Assembly: GCA_025966335.1 (NCBI GenBank) | Contig: JAICRS010000026.1 | Location: 1-18,547, forward strand | DNA length: 18,547 nucleotides | Direction: 5' to 3' | Origin: Nocardioidaceae bacterium | GTDB taxonomy: Bacteria; Actinomycetota; Actinomycetes; Propionibacteriales; Nocardioidaceae | Shown here: piece after piece, positions 16,176 through 18,547 of the stretch | Layout: the number at the start of each line of letters is the position of its first letter | Numbering within the stretch: position 1 is the first letter of the stretch | Position numbers and translations under genes: made by a program | Notes under the pieces: model-generated | The model's database searches: none | Told to the model about the DNA's origin: nothing | The model's input: the letters and a program-made list of their open reading frames with translations, nothing else

Positions 16176-17105
16176 ATGCAGCGGACGGGGTGGCTCAAGG
16201 TCGGTGTCGGACTCGTGCTGGGAGCGCTCGTCGCTGCTCTCGGACCCGCGCCGGTGGGCGCTGCGCCGGTCGCCGTAGGGCCGGTCGCCCGTGCCGCCGT
16301 CACCCCGGTGGCGAACGAGGCCATCGAGCTGCCGCGAGGCGGGCGGTCGATCTACCCCGGGCACGTCCTGGTCGCCTACTACGGCACCGCGGGCACCGGG
16401 GCGCTCGGCGTTCTCGGCGAGGACACCCCGGACCGGATCACCGAGCGGCTGCGCCGGGCGGCCCGCCCGTTCGCCGCGGACGGCCACAAGGTGCAGATCG
16501 TCTACGAGCTGATCGTCACCGTCGCCGACCCGCACCCGGGCGTCGACGGCGACTACAGCCACGACATCGACCGCGAGCACGTGCAGCGCTACATCCGGGC
16601 CGCCCACCGCAACGACGCGCTGCTGGTGCTCGACCTGCAACCCGGCCGCACCGACTTCCTCACCGTCGCGAAGCGCTGGCGGTGGGCGCTCCGCGACCCG
16701 TGGGTGGGCCTGGCCCTCGACCCGGAGTGGCGGATGGCTCCCGGACAGGTTCCCGCGCAGACCGTGGGACAGGTCGGTGCCCGGGAGATCAACCGGGTCT
16801 CGAAGTGGCTCAACGATCTCGCGGTGCGCCGCGACCATCCGGAGAAGGTCTTCGTCGTGCACCAGTTCCGCAGCGACATGGTGATCGGGATCGACCGGGT
16901 CCGCGACCGCAAGCGGTTGGCGATGGTCCAGCACGTCGACGGGTTCGGCACCCAGGGGCAGAAGCTCGCGACCTACCACACCGTCGCCGAGCCGGACCGG
17001 TTCCGGATGGGCTTCAAGCTGTTCTACGACGAGGACTCCGGCCTGATGACGCCGGAGCGGGTCGGCCAGATCCGGCCCCGGGTCCGGTTCGTCAGCTACC
17101 AGTAG
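16176..17105 (+). CDS. Secreted protein of unknown function, possible TIM-barrel hydrolase-like fold
   Basis: This 309-residue protein has a good Sec-type signal peptide: basic MQRTGWLK, a hydrophobic VGVGLVLGALVAALG core and an Ala-rich cleavage region near residue 30. The mature part has no further membrane segment and no lipobox Cys. Segments such as PGHVLVAYYGTAGTGALGVLG, NDALLVLDLQPGRTDFL and GLALDPEWRM (Asp182, Glu184) alternate short hydrophobic strands with acidic ends, as in TIM-barrel glycosidase-like proteins. I do not recognise a named family, so hydrolase activity is only a suggestion. The ATG at 16176 is chosen over an in-frame start at 16137 because it opens the signal peptide and has TACGTT 6 nt upstream. 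The stop is followed directly by a stem-loop. Confidence 0.8.
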   Translation: MQRTGWLKVGVGLVLGALVAALGPAPVGAAPVAVGPVARAAVTPVANEAIELPRGGRSIYPGHVLVAYYGTAGTGALGVLGEDTPDRITERLRRAARPFAADGHKVQIVYELIVTVADPHPGVDGDYSHDIDREHVQRYIRAAHRNDALLVLDLQPGRTDFLTVAKRWRWALRDPWVGLALDPEWRMAPGQVPAQTVGQVGAREINRVSKWLNDLAVRRDHPEKVFVVHQFRSDMVIGIDRVRDRKRLAMVQHVDGFGTQGQKLATYHTVAEPDRFRMGFKLFYDEDSGLMTPERVGQIRPRVRFVSYQ

Positions 17106-17138
17106 GAGCACCGCGTACGTCGTACCGGGCCCTGCTCC
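17105..17138 (+). terminator. Stem-loop directly after the secreted-protein gene
   Basis: GGAGCA (17105-17110) pairs with TGCTCC (17133-17138). Inside it GTACG and CGTAC (17115-17125) form a second small inverted repeat. There is no T-run, so termination is uncertain. Its 3' arm overlaps the first palindrome of the ilvB control region. Confidence 0.4.
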
Positions 17139-17150
17139 ATCATGTGGGAC
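17134..17150. promoter_or_regulatory. Distal palindromic operator candidate of ilvB
   Basis: GCTCCA-tcatg-TGGGAC is an imperfect palindrome with the same layout as the site 21 bp downstream. Its centre lies about 81 bp before the predicted transcription start, a position typical of activators. The bound factor is unknown; an IclR-family leucine/valine regulator (NdgR/LtbR type) is one hypothesis. Confidence 0.45.
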
Positions 17151-17154
17151 CGCC

Positions 17155-17171
17155 GTTCCATATAGTGGGAC
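17155..17171. promoter_or_regulatory. Proximal palindromic operator candidate of ilvB
   Basis: GTTCCA-tatag-TGGGAC has half-sites matching at 5 of 6 positions around a 5-nt centre. It is the better of two sites whose centres are 21 bp apart, two helical turns, so dimers would bind on the same DNA face. It ends 15 bp before the -35 hexamer. Confidence 0.5.
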
Positions 17172-17186
17172 CCGTGTCACACTCGC

Positions 17187-17216
17187 TTGACGAGGGAGCG
17201 CGCTTGCGGCGACGGT
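17187..17216 (+). promoter_or_regulatory. Promoter of the ilvB leader
   Basis: TTGACG (17187-17192) is a near-consensus -35 hexamer. GACGGT (17211-17216), after an 18-bp spacer, keeps the A and final T of a -10 box. It lies 6 nt before the leader-peptide ATG, matching the spacing of the leaderless genes in this window. The mRNA would thus start at or next to 17223. Confidence 0.55.
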
Positions 17217-17222
17217 TGTCCC

Positions 17223-17264
17223 ATGCGTTTTGAGATTCTTGTACGCACGCGACGCGTCTGCTGA
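17223..17264 (+). CDS. ilvB attenuator leader peptide
   Basis: This short frame encodes MRFEILVRTRRVC. Residues 5-7 are Ile-Leu-Val, the three end products of the pathway that ilvB opens. They are encoded ATT-CTT-GTA, all with A/T third bases that are uncommon in this GC-rich genome. Ribosome stalling there when any of the three charged tRNAs is short would alter folding of the downstream RNA. The stop codon abuts hairpin 17265-17281 and lies 26 nt before the terminator. No Shine-Dalgarno sequence is seen; translation is probably leaderless. The frame is too short for ordinary gene calling but fits the known type of ilvB leader peptide in actinobacteria. Confidence 0.82.
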   Translation: MRFEILVRTRRVC

Positions 17265-17281
17265 GGCTTCCGGCCGAAGCC
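17265..17281 (+). promoter_or_regulatory. Leader hairpin of the ilvB attenuator
   Basis: GGCTTC-cggcc-GAAGCC is a perfect 6-bp stem with a 5-nt loop beginning at the base after the leader-peptide stop. Its loop CGGCC is complementary to GGCCG at 17309-17313 in the terminator, and it is enclosed by GACGCG (17251-17256) paired with CGCGTC (17284-17289). These offer competing folds for attenuation. A ribosome at the leader stop would cover this hairpin. Confidence 0.55.
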
Positions 17282-17289
17282 CGCGCGTC

Positions 17290-17324
17290 ACCCCTCGCTT
17301 GCCCACCGGGCCGAGGGGTTTTTT
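17290..17324 (+). terminator. Intrinsic terminator of the ilvB attenuator
   Basis: ACCCCTCG (17290-17297) pairs with CGAGGGGT (17312-17319) and an inner GCCC/GGGC stem closes a 3-nt loop. A run of six T (17319-17324) follows. It is the only hairpin with a proper T-run noticed in the window. It lies between leader peptide and ilvB, 30 bp before the ilvB ATG, as an attenuator requires. Confidence 0.88.
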
Positions 17325-17354
17325 GTTGGAACGGGAACCAGGGAAAGGTAGATC

Positions 17355-18547
17355 ATGAGCGAGCAGGTCACCGGTGCGCAAAGCCTGATCAAGGCACTCG
17401 AGTGCGCTGGAGCCGAGAACGTATTCGGCATTCCGGGCGGCGCGATCCTCCCGGCCTACGACCCGCTGTTCGACTCCACCAAGCTCCGCCACATCCTGGT
17501 CCGTCACGAGCAGGGCGCCGGCCACGCCGCCCAGGGCTACGCCGCGGCCACCGGCAAGGTCGGTGTGTGCATGGCCACCAGCGGCCCCGGGGCGACGAAC
17601 CTGGTCACCCCGATCGCGGACGCGCACATGGACTCGGTCCCGCTGGTCGCGGTGACCGGTCAGGTCTCGAGTGCCGCGATCGGCACGGACGCGTTCCAGG
17701 AGGCCGACATCCGCGGCATCACGATGCCGATCACCAAGCACAACTTCCTGGTCACCGATGCCGACCAGATCCCGCGCACGATCGCCGAGGCGTTCCACAT
17801 CGCCTCCACCGGCCGACCGGGTCCGGTCCTCGTCGACGTCGCCAAGGACGCGATGCAGGCGCAGACCACGTTCGCGTGGCCGACCGAGCTGCAGCTGCCC
17901 GGGTACCGCCCGGTCACCCGCCCGCACGCCAAGCAGGTGCGTGAGGCCGCGAAGATGATCCTCGAGGCACGTCGACCGGTGCTGTACGTCGGCGGCGGGG
18001 TGATCCGGTCCCGGTCGTCCAAGGAGCTGCGGGTGCTCGCCGAGATGACCGGCATGCCCGTGGTGACCACGCTGATGGCCCGGGGCGCGTTCCCGGACAG
18101 CCACCCCCAGCACCTCGGGATGCCCGGCATGCACGGGACCGTGGCCGCGGTCGCCGGGCTCCAGCGCAGCGACCTGATCATCAGCCTCGGCGCCCGCTTC
18201 GACGACCGGGTCACCGGCAACCTCGACTCGTTCGCCCCCCACGCCAAGGTGATCCACGCCGACATCGACCCGGCCGAGATCGGCAAGAACCGGCACGCCG
18301 ACGTGCCGATCGTCGGTGACTGCCGCGAGGTGATCGCCGACCTGATCGTCGCGCTGCAGGCCGAGGCGGACGCCGGCAACCAGGGCGACTACGAGCAGTG
18401 GGTGGAGTTCCTGGCCGGCGTGAAGCTGAAGTATCCGCTCGGCTACGACCAGCCCAGCGACGGCTCGCTAGCGCCGCAGTACGTCCTCGAGCGGCTCGGC
18501 CGGATCGCCGGTCCCGAGGCGATCTACGTCGCCGGTGTCGGCCAGCA
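17355..18547 (+). CDS. ilvB: Acetolactate synthase large subunit, 3' end outside window
   Basis: The first 397 codons are visible and the frame is open at the window end. The enzyme is the first common step of branched-chain amino acid synthesis, condensing pyruvate with pyruvate or 2-oxobutyrate using thiamine diphosphate and FAD. The N-terminal ThDP-binding domain has GIPGGAILPAYD, catalytic Glu52 in RHEQGAGHAAQGYA, and ATSGPGATNLVTPIADA. The central FAD-type domain shows RRPVLYVGGGVI, LGMPGMHGT and SLGARFDDRVTGN. Acetolactate synthase, rather than another ThDP enzyme, is supported by GMHGT, ARFDDRVTGN and the ILV leader upstream. AAAGG stands 6 nt before the ATG. The regulatory subunit gene ilvN would be expected downstream, outside the window. 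Confidence 0.96.
   Translation, partial: MSEQVTGAQSLIKALECAGAENVFGIPGGAILPAYDPLFDSTKLRHILVRHEQGAGHAAQGYAAATGKVGVCMATSGPGATNLVTPIADAHMDSVPLVAVTGQVSSAAIGTDAFQEADIRGITMPITKHNFLVTDADQIPRTIAEAFHIASTGRPGPVLVDVAKDAMQAQTTFAWPTELQLPGYRPVTRPHAKQVREAAKMILEARRPVLYVGGGVIRSRSSKELRVLAEMTGMPVVTTLMARGAFPDSHPQHLGMPGMHGTVAAVAGLQRSDLIISLGARFDDRVTGNLDSFAPHAKVIHADIDPAEIGKNRHADVPIVGDCREVIADLIVALQAEADAGNQGDYEQWVEFLAGVKLKYPLGYDQPSDGSLAPQYVLERLGRIAGPEAIYVAGVGQ

Noticed and set aside
17187..17297. Pairing of CGAGGG at 17191 with CCCTCG at 17292 as the antiterminator
   Set aside because: CGAGGG overlaps the -35 hexamer and would not be transcribed if the start is near 17223.

Overview
This is high-GC DNA with strongly G/C-biased third codon positions, GTG starts, tight 4-bp gene overlaps and several apparently leaderless promoters. 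These traits point to an actinobacterium (Actinomycetota). A Nocardioides-like or other Propionibacteriales host is a guess from general look, not a proven assignment. No rRNA, tRNA, insertion sequence, integrase or CRISPR array was seen.

Region 1 (1-9132, + strand) is the unusual part. It is a compact five-gene operon in which four proteins carry aminoglycoside-phosphotransferase (APH)-fold kinase domains: a tandem two-domain kinase cut by the window start, a GT4 glycosyltransferase, a single kinase, an ABC exporter (membrane domain plus ATPase) fused at its C-terminus to a complete kinase, and another kinase. The first four genes overlap (16, 4 and 4 bp) and the fifth follows after 4 bp. 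The kinases look like diverged paralogues. They share a linker of the type GLxLCRFPxDPxLPxL, most carry an apparently duplicated N-lobe, and the usual catalytic-loop Asn is Gln or His. A plausible reading is assembly, phosphorylation and export of a glycosylated product, but neither the substrate nor any biosynthetic core is visible.

Region 2 (9044-10219, - strand) holds an alpha/beta hydrolase that overlaps the end of the kinase operon by 89 bp tail-to-tail, preceded by a small conserved-looking protein of unknown function. Region 3 (10392-12916, + strand) holds a D-2-hydroxyacid dehydrogenase overlapping a HIT-family hydrolase gene, then a six-repeat Asp-box beta-propeller protein.

Region 4 (12973-18547) is dominated by branched-chain amino acid biosynthesis. 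ilvD (dihydroxyacid dehydratase) and the start of ilvB (acetolactate synthase large subunit, cut by the window end) flank a convergent PLP-dependent decarboxylase-like gene and a secreted protein of unknown function. The 249-bp ilvB leader is rich in signals: two palindromes 21 bp apart, a promoter, a 13-residue leader peptide with consecutive Ile-Leu-Val codons that are rare in such a genome, and a strong intrinsic terminator. Together they make a convincing transcription attenuator.

Three + strand genes (10392, 12973, 16176) have a TANNNT hexamer exactly 6 nt before the start codon and no Shine-Dalgarno sequence. The ilvB leader peptide shows the same geometry with a weaker hexamer. This suggests leaderless mRNAs.
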